Origin: Lucifuga dentata
Taxonomy: Eukaryota > Chordata > Actinopteri > Ophidiiformes > Bythitidae
Direction: 5' to 3'
Assembly: GCA_014773175.1 (NCBI GenBank)
Contig: VXCM01000034.1
Coordinates: forward strand, 183,489-247,488
DNA length: 64,000 bases
Shown here: positions 21,901-36,900 of the stretch, piece after piece
Numbering within the stretch: position 1 is the first letter of the stretch
Layout: the number at the start of each line of letters is the position of its first letter
Notes under the pieces: model-generated
Seen by the model: the letters and a program-made list of their open reading frames with translations, nothing else
The model's database searches: none
Told to the model about the DNA's origin: nothing
Position numbers and translations under genes: made by a program

Positions 21901-24900
21901 ATGATATTTCCAAATAGGCCATGTATGAATGGTCACTAAAGTTGAATTACACTGTGTGGTGTCTTTGCCAAACTGGAAATTTATAAATCACAAGTCTCTG
22001 GGCTCAGGGTTACTCAGTAACTCTGACAAACAGGAGCTTACTGATTGCCAACCAGGATCTTTTTCAAAACAATTGAAAACTGAAGCTGAAAACTGAAGCT
22101 GTAGCTGAAAAAAAGTACAGTGTGTGTTGCTCAACAAAGGGCTGCTTTAAACGCAGTGTTGTTTTACTTTCAACACTCACCACAACAGAGTTCTCACTAG
22201 AAGATGTGCCCTGTGCTCTGTTTGCCTGCATGTCCATTCATGTGGTGAAAATCAGTATGTTGTGCTGAGTCCCCCCAGGGGTCGCCTCCACCACTGGACT
22301 GTCACTCTGACTGGCCCTCAGCAAAATGTATTCATTATGGACAATGTCATGTTGGACAATATCAAGAGCAATTCAATTAGGAGAGGTCATTTCCCTCTTG
22401 GTTGTTCTGCTTTACAGCACAGGGTGAAAATTGCTGAGGCCTTCTTGCTAGAATGCCAAAGCCCCTCCTTCTTACTTTCTGTTTGGCTATGTTAATTTGG
22501 TTTAAAAGTGTTTAGGTTTTGTAGCTCTTACCCTCACAGTTGCATTTTAATATGCATGTCACTCACTATATGTCACTCCAAGGGAGAATTAGATAAAATA
22601 GTTGAATACATTAAATAACATCAAAACTCTCAAACTGTATTCTCTCTCTTTCCAGGTGCCTTTTTAATCCCCTACATTCTTTTCTTGGTCATTGCGGGGA
22701 TGCCATTGTTCTATATGGAACTTGCCTTGGGCCAATACAACAGGGAAGGGGCAGCTACGGTCTGGAAAATATGCCCTGTCTTTAAAGGTGAGCAGTAACA
22801 TGCACAGTACACTCACATGCACACGTATCTTCACTCCTGTGCTTCTTTAACCTTTTAAACTCAACTCATTGATGTTCTTTTGGCTTCCGTTCAGTGACTC
22901 ACCCTTTAGTTTCATCGCATTGTTCCTGTCCTTTCCCCCTAATAGGTTCATAAGCGTGACCTGTCAGTTTATGTCACATCTCCCCATCTTAGTTTCACCT
23001 CACTGCATTCATTTTTGTCACGTTCTGTTTGTTCTCAGTACCTTTTGTCTGTTGTTTCAAATGTCAGTTTTAATCTGGATTCTGGAAAAATGTAACTGCA
23101 CAGAAGAGCTGAAAGTCACTTACTTTGCAGCTTCTTAATCAACACATTATTTCATGTAGAACAGTTCAACTGCTGTCAGATGTCCAAGCTGTCTAAGTGC
23201 CTCTGTCTCGTCTGCCGCATGGAATCAGCACCAGTTAATGCTTTTGTTGGCTTCAACACAGAGGAGTTGTTTTTCCCTGCCTGGCTTGAGTGGGTGATGA
23301 GTTGATGGCTCCTCTGTGTCCATGTGAGGATTCCATAATCCAGTGGAAACAGTGATCCCAGAATTTAAGTGGGAAAAAGTGTATGTCTACCCATGTACTA
23401 TATATAAACGCCCTAGTAATTGTGTCTACATACTCTGTCTAGAAATAGTTTAAATGTTGTTTACAGCGGTTTATCCTTTGTTACACTTTTCAAGAGATGT
23501 CTACCTTATGGTGGTGAAAAGATAGCGGAGGAGACTGAAAAACATCTTGCACAAGTCATACAGAGCCTCACGACATGTGACAAAAATGAGATCCCTTACT
23601 GAAAATGAATCTTTCCCTTGGTCATTTTCAAAATTTCATAGACCTTTCGGGAAAATAAACTCTTTATCTGAATGATGTATGACACGGCTAGGGGTGGGAG
23701 ATCTTCTCAGAGAGATGGGATGACTGTCAACCAATGCAAATTGTGAGGTCCATTTTTGATTTCCACTAATTATCCCTGCTTTGTTGGTTATTCTACCATT
23801 ATTTTGTTGTAGCAAATTGCTGACATACACATATTGCCGATGATTTATGGGGTCGTGTGAGTCGTAAGACAAATATATTCATGCAGCGTTATACATCACA
23901 ACAAGAATAATGACTAGGATGGTATGACAATAATCATTTTGTTCATCCTCACTAATAACCCTGTTGTTCTCAGGTGTGGGCTACACTGTGATCATCATAG
24001 CCCTTTATGTTGGCTTCTACTACAATGTCATCATCGCCTGGTCCCTCCACTATCTATTCTCCTCCATGACTACGGAGCTGCCGTGGCTCAACTGTGGAAA
24101 CATCTGGAACAGTGAGAACTGCACCGACCCCAGATACATCAACGGGTCATTCCTGGGCAATGGGACGTCTTACGCCAAGTACAAGATCACCCCAGCAGCA
24201 GAGTACTATGAGTGAGTGAATTCAGTTTCTGCAGTTCATTTAATGAATTTATCCAGTTTTACAGAAAAAATATCTTAACTGTGCCACCTTGAGTGAATTT
24301 GAGTTTTTCAAGATTTAAGTGGAATATAATATATTTCGAAAATGTATGTTTTCTTTGCCGATTTAACGTGTCAAGCAGTACAAAGCATGGCTGTTAAATA
24401 TGAAGCAGCTCATTAACACGTCAATCTTCATTAGCTGTTCCTGAGACCAGTAGCTTAGCCAGAAATCACAGTGTTTGTGGGCACAAAGAAAATCAGGTGG
24501 GCCCTGACAGTTTAAGCCTATTACATTCCAAAATGCTATTTTTTGACAAAATTAAGTAATTATTACAATATTTATCAAACTGTACTGCACCACAGTTGTT
24601 CATATATTTTTACAACATAGTCATAGTTACCGTTCAGGTGTGATGTGTGACAAAAGAGTCTCGGCAAGAATGAAAGGAAAGGTGTACAAAACGGTGGTGA
24701 GACCAGCGATGTTGTATGGCTTAGAGACAGTGGCACTGAGGAAAAGACAGGAGGCAGAGCTAGAGGTAGCAGAGACTAAAATGCTGAGGTTCTCTTTGGG
24801 AGTGACGAGGATGGATAGGATCAGGAACGAGTACATCAGAGGGACAGCGCATGTTAGATGTTTTGGAGATAAAGTCAGAGAGGCCAGACTGAGATGGTTT

Positions 24901-27900
24901 GGACATGTACAGAGGAGGGATAGTGAACATATCGGTAGAAGGATGCTGAGGTTGGAACTGCCAGGCAGGAGGCCTAGAGGAAGACCAAAGAGGAGATTTA
25001 TGGATGTAGTGAAAGAGGACATGAAGTTAGTTGGTGTGAGAGAAGAGGAGGCAGAGGATAGGGTTAGATGGAGGCAGATGATTCGCTGTGGTGACCCCTG
25101 AAGGGAAAAGCCGAAAGGAAAAGAAGAAGAAGAAGAAGTCATAGTTACCGTAGCGACACCAGGACAAATAAATAGAAAAAAGCCATCACCTGGTGGATAA
25201 ACTGTGGACAAAGCAGCATCTCATAATATCCTGCCCCATAACCACATAGCTCAGTAACTGGTAGACACAACAATGAGAGCATTAAGCCATAAGGAGTTAA
25301 ATCTAGGAACCCAGGCCACCTAGGTCCACCACAGCTACACCTATGCCTGAGACACACCTTACAACAAAGCTACCTTAATGGTACACTGGTGTGAGGAATC
25401 AACATAAGGGAAGCTTTTTGAATGATATTCAATTATCGCAGCGCTTATTTAGTATGAGGCTGTGTAGTTAGCATGACTTCTTTTAAATGAATTCCATATA
25501 AAGGCTGAGACCGTATGCACATGATGTTAAGCCATTGTAACAGCCCAAGATATACCCCTGCCCCCAGGGTTAAAGTAGACTAGCCTGTTTTATACTTCGG
25601 GTATTCTGGGCTAGTCCAGTTTATGCCCCAGGGTGTTATTTAGACTAGGCTATTTCATATCCCCCAAGGCCAGATTATACTCCCACACTCAGACACACAA
25701 TATTCAGTATTCGATACATACTGTAAGTTTTGGTTTTATTTCACAGACTTTCACACACTCCTAGCCCTAACCCTAACCCTGATGACACAACCTTATAATT
25801 TATCAAAACAGCAATCGACCACAAATAGTCAATCATAGCCTGCCTGCAGGACTGTACTATTGCAGTGACATGTTATTTTTGAAATGATGGAAAAAAAAAA
25901 CTCTGGACATTGAAATGCAGACTAATTTATGAAAAACACAAGGGGCTATGATCTGGACTAGTGGGGTATAGTCTGGTCTAGGTCAAAATATACCCCAGGA
26001 TATAAACCAACCTGGGCTATTTTAAACCCCGGGGTATATTTTGGCTTAGACCAGNCCCCAGGATATAAACCAACCTGGGCTATTTTAAACCCCGGGGTAT
26101 ATTTTGGCTTAGACCAGACTATACCCGGGTATAGTTTGGCCTGCTACACCATGTCATAGTACCTTGATCTGAATTAGTGTAATATGAATATTTTAATATT
26201 TTGATCACAATATTTTTAAGATTGCAAAAAAAAAAATAATAGTACAGTCCTGCAGGCAGGCTATGATTGACTATTTGTGGTCGATTGCTTTATGGTGATA
26301 ATTTGGCTGAGTCAGTATACTGAATGTGGAAGTGACTCTTTGTTGTTTTGGAAATGCAGTCCAATTGATACATTTACGTTGTGTTTGTATTCCCACTAAC
26401 TCTTTGGTGACTCGTCACTGAAACGTGAGCAGAAAACTCCAAAATTATTCTGTCATCCAGCCACAGTTTGTAGATATAAAAAGTTCAAATGCAGTCTTTG
26501 AAGTGCTCCATCTGTTTACACTTCAAAGACCACTAGTTCTTCCCAGCTTCTGTGAAGATTAACTGTGCAGCCCAGAGGAAGTCTGTGAAACGGCTTGGAC
26601 AATGCAAGGGACTCACGCTAAGAGTGACGCACAGATTACATAGAGCATGAGCCGCAGCCAGCCACAGAGCTTGTTAAAGCTCCACACCCGGTTTGCTATG
26701 CGGCACTGTCTTGTATGTTTATTTGAATAGTATCACTTCTTTCAACTTTGTCTCAAAACCCTCAAACTGTACATGGTGTTTAAAGCTACAGTCTGCGATC
26801 CGAATGTAAACCAAACAGTAGCTCCACCACCAAAATCTAAACATGGGATTGGAAGCTGCTATCACTCTCAAATTGAAACATAGGTCTTTCATTACTGGTA
26901 CTGGACAACTCCAAAAAAAAAAAAAAAAAAAANAAAAAAAAAAAAAAAAAAAATGGCACTAAACTCTAAGGGCGCTAAACTCTTAAATTATGTAAGTTAT
27001 AGGCAAATGTAGTTCAAATTTACATGGTAAAAATTAAAGAAAAATCTTCTACTTGAAAAGCTCTGTCCTTGTGTTAAAATGATTTAGTAACAGAATATTG
27101 CTCAAAGAGCAGGTTAATGGTTCATAATACCAACATGAGCATTCCAGGTAGACAAACATCCACTCACAGAGGACCTTACAGTAGATTAAATGAGAGTGAC
27201 AGCAATAGTGTACTAACAGGCTTTACATGTGGTTTGCCTCCATTGGGGACCACAAATCCTCCTGAAGACAGCAGGCTCTCAGTACAGGAGCAATGCCAAG
27301 GCACAGCATGGGAGAGCAGGGCCAACTGGGTCAACAATGCTCCTGTTTCACCTTTTACATGCATCTACACCCAGAAATTTGGGCCTTCTGTTATTATTTT
27401 AGTAGAGTTTATGAGTAGATGTAGCCGTAAAATGTTTTACTCATAACGTCAAATGGAAGTTCAATGTTAAATTTCACAACTGAGTAGGTGTGTTTTGCTC
27501 GTTGGCTGCAGAGTTCAGGGTCATTGAGCAGGGTGTTTAGATTATATTATCTCTTAGCTCTTACACTATGGAATGCTCAAGAGTTAATTAAGTCAACATT
27601 TGATGAAGAGTAACATTTATATTTCAACTGACCCCTTATTAAACTCCTTTTCTGAATATTGATTGTCCAGTCACAGCTTAGCAACTGCAACCAAACACGG
27701 CAGGTATGTCCAGCCCATCACCAGGAATGAATTGTCCAACTATTAGAAGCCTACCTGATGCATATCCTGCTGTCTCCTACAGACTGTGAAGTTTTGGGCT
27801 GTGACAGACAAAACTTAGCAATTGTGAGAGAAACATGATGAAACCTAGTGGTCCTAGATCATAGTATGAGACATCAGCCGACTGCCAATTTTGTGCTCTT

Positions 27901-30900
27901 GCAAAATCTCACAATTTGATGGGTTATAACCCATATTTTTACTCCAGTGTCGATGATTATAATGAATCTTCGCTGAAAGTTTGCTGTTGGAGCAACATTT
28001 CTAAACTCTCTATTTGTATAATAAGCAGAGAAAATTCTGCATCTTCCTTTCTTCTCTGATTTAGAGCATGAGTGTAGCAACTTCTTCTTCTTCTTCTTCT
28101 TCTTGCTATTTTTTCTGAATTTAACATAAATCCCACATGGCTTGAGTTGATATGAGTGATATGATAATGAATACAACATCATGTGACTGGACTTGCTTGG
28201 AAGATGCGAAGTGGAAGGAGCTTTCTGAGGACAGCCAACAGCCAGGCTTCTGCAAAAAAAAAAAAAAAAAAAANAAAAAAAAAAAAAAAAAAAGACCTAG
28301 AAACTAAAATTTTGATTTTTCTCTGCAAATTTAATAACTTACAGTATAACAACCTTGATAAATAAAACAATGGATAAAAGAAGGACATCTGTATTATATT
28401 CCAAAAATCACTGTTAGCATATAGTATATGTGTTATTTTAACTTTGTAGAATTTCAGTGCTTAAAGGTGGGATAACACCCACCTGACAATTATGACAGAG
28501 TTCATAATTCAAGTCAAGTTAGGTCAAATGTATTTGTATAGCCCAATAACAATGCCTCAAAAGGATTTACAGGCCCATGCATTAACGGTTCTCGACTCAG
28601 CCCAAACTCTCTAGGACAATGGGGAAAAACTCCCTCAGGTCAGGGCAAAGGTCAAAACATAGCTCAAACAGTTAGTCATTTTTAAAATATGGCAGTTACT
28701 CAGATTAATCTCTGAAGCCTCACTAACTTCCTGCTGACAAGCATAGCAATCAAGTAGACATAATGTACAGCCATGATAGAATTTTTCAAAGAACCAGTAT
28801 ACAGTAACATTCATAGTTATAAAATGTTGTCTTTTCAGGAATAGATAATCTTCATTGTAGCTTGACCTCCATGTATATTAGTTTATCTTAATTACTTTAA
28901 AATGTTTCATCCGTTCTCTGTATATTGTACTGAAGTGTGAAGTAGCAAACTGGCTTCAAGTCAAGGATAATTTGGATAATTTAAATAAAAGTTCCAATTA
29001 CTTGGACTCAAATGAAGAAGCTCCCATTTTGGTCTCACACGATTTAACATATTGTTGACTTTGTCTATCTTTAATGGTCAGATCTGTTGTCATTTTTGTT
29101 TATTATGATTTTTTATACACACTGTATCTCACACTAATCTGCATGCAATAAACCAAGATTTTACGCAATAGCGTGCCAGTCTCGAATATACAGAGAGCAA
29201 CTAAAAGAAACATTGAGTGTTATGATAGCAGCATAACCAGCTCACTGAGTTACGATAAGAGTAAATGTGTTTAGAGTAACTGGGCCAGGGGGACTTGAAT
29301 TTACAATGAGCATTTATAGGAAGTGCGCTATCAATGTTATCAGATGGACAAAAAGGCCTTGGGGAATTACAACACAACACCAACACCTAGCCTCCAGATC
29401 ACAGCACAGATGCTATCTCTCTCTGTAAATGAACTGGTGTCTTTAATCAACGTGCCTCTTTAAAGGATTCCATAGCTTTGAATTCATTATCAGCCCAAGT
29501 AAATATGATGCCGAAGAGGAGTTTCACAGATCCCATGGCCCCTTTTGATAATATGTCTGAGCATACTGTAGTTTCTACGTTCCACAGGAATTTTGTAAGG
29601 GGCTGTTGTGTAACCTGAGTATCAGATCCAAGTGCAGTGCTGCTGTTTTATCCCACATGGCCACTAAATTGGTTTCTTTTCCAGTAAAATCTTAGGGCAA
29701 ATGTGAAGGGAACAACAGTGTGTTGAAGGGATTTATGGCAAGATGTTGATATCAAGGTAGGATAAAATTATTTTCTGGAGAGATAGCTAACAAATAAAAA
29801 AGGACCTATTATGCTTTTTTTTTTTTTTTTTTNTTTTTTTTTTTTTTTTTGTTATTTTCCCTCATTTTAATAGTGACTATGTGATGAACATTGTCAAAGT
29901 TGCAAAACATGATGTTCACACCAATAGAAATGCAACCTGTAAGTCAAAACCATTGATCCTGAACTGGCCTGAACATGTTTTTAAGTAGCCCTTTATTTCT
30001 GTAACACATGTTGACATCAACATACAGTATTAAAAATATGGTTAGCCACACTCACAAAGTATTTAGCCAGCAAGCAAGCATTTGGCCAGCAACCAGGCTT
30101 CACAGTGGATATTACCAGCTGATGCAGCTGGCCAATCTGAACAGACACCCCTTTTTTGGGAGGACAGCCTTAAAGCGATAGTACCTAAAATGGTCTGTTT
30201 TCACTCAGTGCACACAACAGTGCTGCAGCAAGGGAGGGTTCAAAATAATAGACCCCTAAATAAAAATTCATATGGAAAATATGTAAAAATGATGTTTAAA
30301 TGTCCCCTTTAAACATCACTTATTCTGTCTTTGTTGAGAAACAGCATATTAAACATATTTTTTGTTATCTATGAAGTAACTGAAAGCTGATACACTGTAT
30401 CTCCATTGGGCCAATACTGTTATAGACAATAGGACAATATACTGGCAGCAGCTCTGGACCAAAGCACAACGTCCACCATTGTAAACTGTAGTGGCACGTT
30501 TCCTTCCCCACTACTCCAACCAGAAGTTCAAAGATTGAGCTTGCAGCTGTAAATGATATTTAGGTAGGGAAGTGAGAGATACCATTTGTCTTTCCTTGGT
30601 CCATTATGTCATAATAAAGCATTTGAGCCTTTGAACACTCACCTTGATCTGACCGTAAGCGTTTAGGGCTATGGGAATTTCAGATAGCAACAAAACAATG
30701 CCTCAGCTCATTAATGACCATGTCAAAGCATTATATGTGTAGACTATTTCAGCAAGGAAAAAAAGAAAAAAGGGGGTTTAATTCAGTTTAAAATGCAGAT
30801 GCCTACATGATCCACCCACGTTTGACTTTCACTGACATACTTTAGGCAAATATATTGAATCTGCATTCTTTTTAGGTCATAATGAATTTAATACTTTAGT

Positions 30901-33900
30901 CAATGATGAATTGAGGTGAAGTGAAAGTGAATGGTTCAAAATGATGATTGTAGGTGGAGGACTGTAATGTCTGATCAAAGAGAGCCTCGGTTCACTTCAC
31001 CTCAATAACCCTAACCCTAATACAATCTCACCCTAACCCTAATACAATCTGGGTGGGCTCAATGGAAAAACAAAAACCCACCAACTTTTAAGAGACAGCC
31101 AAGAAAAAGAACATGCCATACCATAGAAAAATAACACCACATTATGTGAGATAATTGTTCCATTTATCATTGGATTGTTTTTCTGCAGACGGGGTGTGTT
31201 GCATCTCCATGAGAGTAAGGGCATCCAGGACCTGGGCCTGCCTCGCTGGGAGTTGACTTTATGTCTTGTCGTGGTGGTCTTCATCCTCTACTTCAGCCTG
31301 TGGAAGGGGGTCAAGTCCTCAGGAAAGGTACAAACCTGGACCACCCAATGTCAAAGTGGCAATCTTGCAACACAGCACACTATGACTGCAACTGTTGAGA
31401 AAAATACAGTATCATTCATACCCATATGACCCAAACTTTCACCTTTCCTTCTTGATCTTTGTGTCATGCAAGCAGTACCACCAATTCTCCAGAAAAGCCT
31501 TTAGTCTTTAGTTAATTAATTTAGGAAATTTAGCACCATGAGAGGACTATGATAGGTAGCTCAGCTGGGCAAAAAAGGAAAGTATGGACGGCAGCATATT
31601 AGTATGCCCATTTCTCTGCTTTTGCTAGTTTGTGCTGCTTTTCAAGTTTTACTAAATTGCAAACAGATTTAAGTCTGAAAGGTTGTTCTACTAAGTGCTG
31701 GCTAACTTCAGTTCCAACCTCACTAAAACTGTATTTTGAAAAAGTAAGGAAAGTACTGGAAATGTTTCGACTACAAGGCTAACAGCCAGTGACCCAAACT
31801 TTCACCAACTGTTAGCCAGTTAGCCTTGTAACCATTTCCAAACAACAGAGGTAGCTCCTGTTTAGCAACTAATTTGTGAAGTGCTGAACCGCTACTTTTG
31901 GGCATGTTTGTTTAGATTTCTTCTTCTTGTGTGTCAATATAGTGATTATACAGGTATTGTCATGAACAATATGATATGGCACAGCCATGCATAATCATAC
32001 AGTTTGGGTCATTCCTATGTTCCCAGGGTTCTATGTCCCCAACAATATGGACCCTAGGAATATAGGACCCTGGGATCATAGATACGCTCCCCTGCAGTCA
32101 TGCAATCATTCCTATGTTCCCCAGCTCTGTATAGCACAATAGAACACATAGAGTTAAGGTTAGGGTCATTCTGTTAACACACACTTAATGTGTGCTAACA
32201 GAATATTGAACTGGGGAACATGGGACCCTGGGAACATAGATACGCACGCTCCCATACAGTTCATGGGGTTAGAGACGTGGAATTTAAATATTTTTGTTGT
32301 CCATTATGTCAGTGTATATTTATAAAATCACAAAAAAGCAACTTGCATTTTAAAAAAATGTTAGATTGGTGTTTTGCCTCTTTCTTCAGTGTGTGTATTT
32401 GTGTTTCAGGTGGTATACATCACAGCCACCATGCCCTACGTGGTCCTTTTTGTGTTGCTGATCCGAGGTATCACTCTACCAGGGTCCATGGATGGTATCA
32501 GGGCCTACCTCCACATTGATTTTAAACGGCTCAACAACCTTGAGGTTAGAGACAGAACTAAAGGAATGATTTCCTGCTCTATACATTAGAGGGTCTGGGT
32601 TTTGAGGGTTTTTTTTTTTTGTTGTTTTGTTTTGCCCTCTGGTTTTTATGTTAACCATTGGGATTTTCAGATCTGTTCAAATATCATGTAATTTACGAGT
32701 CAAATTCCTGATGAGAGTTGTGGAAATCTGTGGAAATCTGGAGAGTTTTCTGTTACGTATGTTACTGTTGTTGGGTGGAGTGCAGTGCAACCAGAGATTT
32801 AAGAGCCTGATTCCCACTAAACACACATAGCAACTGTATGTGTATGAATAAATGTATACACACGATACAGTTAAAATCCACTGGCTTATCTGTGTATGTG
32901 GTAAGGCAGAGAACATGTTTACATTTTTAAAGCATATCACTGCCATTTATATACAGATATATGTGTTTCATAAAACGGAGCGAGGTGTTGCTAGGTTCTA
33001 CAGGACAGACCATAAATACTGTAAAACAGAACATTACTTTTTTGGGGGAGGGTTTGTTTTTGGTTTTTTTTTAGATTTATGTGGATTCAAAAGAATGCTT
33101 CCCTTTTGTAGCTCTTTTTCTTTCCTCTTGTTGTTTCTGAAGGTGTGGATTGATGCTGCCACCCAGATATTCTACTCATTAGGAGCAGGATTTGGTGTGC
33201 TAATCGCATTTGCCAGCTACAACAAATTTGACAACAACTGCTACAGGTAAGACCTTGCAGTATATATCTCAAAGTTTTGGTATTGGGGTCTTATATAAGC
33301 CCGTGATAACACTACCTCCTGCTGATTTATGCAGTCTCTTCCAGTAAGTGGATCAAAAAGCAAGAGAGGGATAATGTTAATCTGTCCAGTTGAGTTGACC
33401 TCACCAGCCTGACATTAACAACATAGATAAAATACAGGCCAAACACGGTTGCCAGATGATAGCCAAAGGCTGTATGTTGACTGGTTTTCATGGTTCTGCT
33501 CTATGTTTGAGGAAGCAGGATGGAGGTTGTGAGCTTGGCTAATCCTTTCCCATATTGACAGGGTGCAGTGATGCAGATGATTTTGGCAGGATAGCAGCGT
33601 GGTTGCAAGTGTACAGTGGGGTCAAAAAGTCTGAGACCACTGTGAAAATGCTTCTATTTTGCATTCTTTTTGAATTTAATACAAGATTTTTCATTACAAA
33701 TGATAATATCATCTTAACAATTTGAGTGAGAAGTTGAATCTTTGAAAAATGTACATGAATTTTAGAATATTTTAGCATTTGATAGGCCCCCCTTTTGCTT
33801 TAATGACAGCATGCACTTGAGCTGGCATGGAGTCTACAAGTTTGTGCAAAATCTGATGAGCCAAGTTATCCCAGCATGATTTAACAATGTTCCATAGAGC

Positions 33901-36900
33901 CTCTTGTGACGTCAGACTTTATGATTATTTCCAGATTTATATGGAAAACATCACAGATTTTCAATCTGGTCTCAGACTTTTGGACCCCNGATTATTTCCA
34001 GATTTATATGGAAAACATCACAGATTTTCAATCTGGTCTCAGACTTTTGGACCCCCACTGTACATATCAGAATACAAATAAATATATTGGCAAAGCAGTT
34101 CTGAATATCTTCAGGAGATAACATTAAAATGATTTAATTGCTAAATTACATAATATGGTAATAAAATCATCATACTAAATGAAAAACGGTGCAGTGTTTG
34201 AGCTTACTGAACTATGTTTTAAGCTTTATGACCTCTTCTGTTTTCTTTCCTTTCCCTCCACTGTGTTTAGCACCAAATGGGGGCTCCTCCTGCCTTCTTG
34301 CTATTTCACATCTCATTTGGAGAATTGTGTGGGGTCTACTGGCAGGTGGGATTTGCATTGCTCAGAGTGACAAGTCATAAATCTGAATATCTGAAAAAGA
34401 GTCCTGGAGAAGTCGGTAGTTTAATATTTGACAAACATGCTTTGAACACACACAGTCTGAATACAGATGGAGGAAATCTGCACAAGGCAAGCCACATGGT
34501 CTGCTGTGTTTGTGATTTACATTTCAGTAAAGTCACCCCTTATGTGAGTAATTGCAGCCTGTTTGAAACACATTTTGTGAATGTGCAGTAGAATACAGTA
34601 TCAACAGAATTAATTCAAGTTGGTTTGTGTTTAGTGGATTCCAAGCTGGAAGTTCAGCTAGATTTTCAGAAAGAACTTAGAAGGAATGCGCTTTATGTTA
34701 ACATTTACTGTACATACCTGGAACATATATTGTGTATATGATGAATAGGTAACATACATGAATGACTGTGTAAAAACAGAAATATTTACGAGACACTGTA
34801 ATGCTGAAAGCATGCTTAGCAAAAGCTATTAAACATATTAAAACATTAGATCCTGACTTATTAGTATTAGAGGACTGAATAAAACTATAACAGATTTTTA
34901 TCACAGCCTGCATTTAAATCAATAAGAAAACTGTTAAGATGTAAGAAAAGACCTATGGAGAGATTTCTGCATCAGCTCAGGATGTGTCTGAGGTCAAGCT
35001 GACTCTGTTCATTTTGTCACAGAGAGCACACACTAATTACAGATCAAACCACCACCAGGAAGCAAAGAACACAAGTCCCTCATTAACCTGAAAATCTACC
35101 AACATCTCATTAATGTGATTATCCTCTCTAAAACAAAGTGGAAAACACAGTGTCTTGGCTGAAGATCAAGAAAAGGAAAACATTAAGATTTCAAGTAGCA
35201 CATGCTCACATTATAAAGTTCTAATGGTGTAAAATGTCAAATTGTCTTTATTTAAGATGGTAAAATTGAATGTTCCACAAATCCACCCAGTTTTACAGGC
35301 TGTTTCAGAATGGACTTTTATGTAAGTCACACAATATGCCAAAGGTTGTATTTTATTTATTTATTTATTTATTTATTGGTTTATTTGGCAGGGATAATGC
35401 ACATTAATAAACATTCCTGTAAATGTGCCTGAATTAGCCAAAAGGCTATTTTTCATCTGTAGTCCCTGGATAGATGTTAAATACTCACCCTAAAAAAAGA
35501 AAAACAAAACAAATCTCAACAAATTGAAAAATAGCAATATATAGAATATTAAAAATATTATATTAAATAATTATTAAAGAAATAGCAATATAGAAAATGT
35601 TCTCAAAATGAGAACATGGTATTAAAAATCAAGATACATTCCATTTCATATAAGAAGACCAACAACAAGAAAAGACAGCAGGAGATAAATACACAAAACA
35701 CGCAGAAAAGCAAACCAAGACGACAAATAACAACAGCAGGCAGCAAATACAAATGATTTCTAATGCTGATAGAATTGATCACCAATTAACCATTTCTTTA
35801 GGTTAATTTTAAATAATCGGTATGTATTCAGTTCTCTAATATGAGGTGGAACAGTATTCCATTCATGTGCAGCTGTCATGGAGAATGCTGTTTTACTGAA
35901 AGCACTTTTTCTAAATGGGATAATACATTCCCTTCATGCTACACCTCTTGTAATCTGATTTGCTGTTGTTTGCATATTAACAAATTTTCTGACAGCAGGA
36001 GAAGACAGGCCATATACATTCTTGTATGTGAGACACACATTGATACAATCAGATTTTCCCAACTCAACAAATATTTCTTGAGAATTGGACAATGATGATA
36101 ATGCATTGGTTTCTTATCTAAAATCTTAAGTGTTTGTTTGCACAAAGATTTCAATGGTTTAAGAGAAGTAATACTAGCTTGTCACCAACTTGTTTGACAG
36201 TAAGTGATATGAGAAATAATCATAGAGTGCATATACATCTTAGCTGTCTTTATTGACATGTATCATGCATCATTTGATAATTGGCACACTGGAAAAAACT
36301 TTCATCTTGTCTCCAGTCGGCCTAGTCTTTTACCTCTGGCAATTGACTAGAAGTAGAATACTTGATAGCATTAATGAAGTGCTTTATAAATGATCTTTTG
36401 ATAAAATTAATGGGCCGTTTGAAATTATGAAAAAAAAAAATGCTTGGTGACACTGACAGCATTGTGAAGGCAGTCCTTTTGAAGCTCCTCCATCAGAGTA
36501 TTTTAATACAGTTTGAAAGAACATTTTATTAGCTGCCTAACATGTTTTAAATCCTTCAGTATCAGTGACTGAATAAACATTTAAGAGCAACTTTATAGTA
36601 GATTTTGTGAACGAGAAAAGCATTACTTTACTGACCTGTGTCAAAGAAATGAAGTCTTGCACCTTCTCTTGTTGCAGATCACACGCTTTATTCATGTGCA
36701 TGGGAAGCACAGTCAAGGACAGAATCCATACAGTCTTCTAAGATACAAATATCTAGCCCCTCTCTCTTATGCTGTGAGGATGCTTACACACACAGAGTCA
36801 TAAATCCTAGAGTTTACTAATCACTTGAGAAGATGCAGACTTCATTAGAATCAAAGAAAACAGAGCCTCTCCTATCTTGTGACATATGTAGCTAACGATT

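Noticed and set aside
24627..25211. Minus-strand 194-codon frame
   Set aside because: Antisense shadow of the RTE fragment; the plus strand has clear RTE protein motifs.
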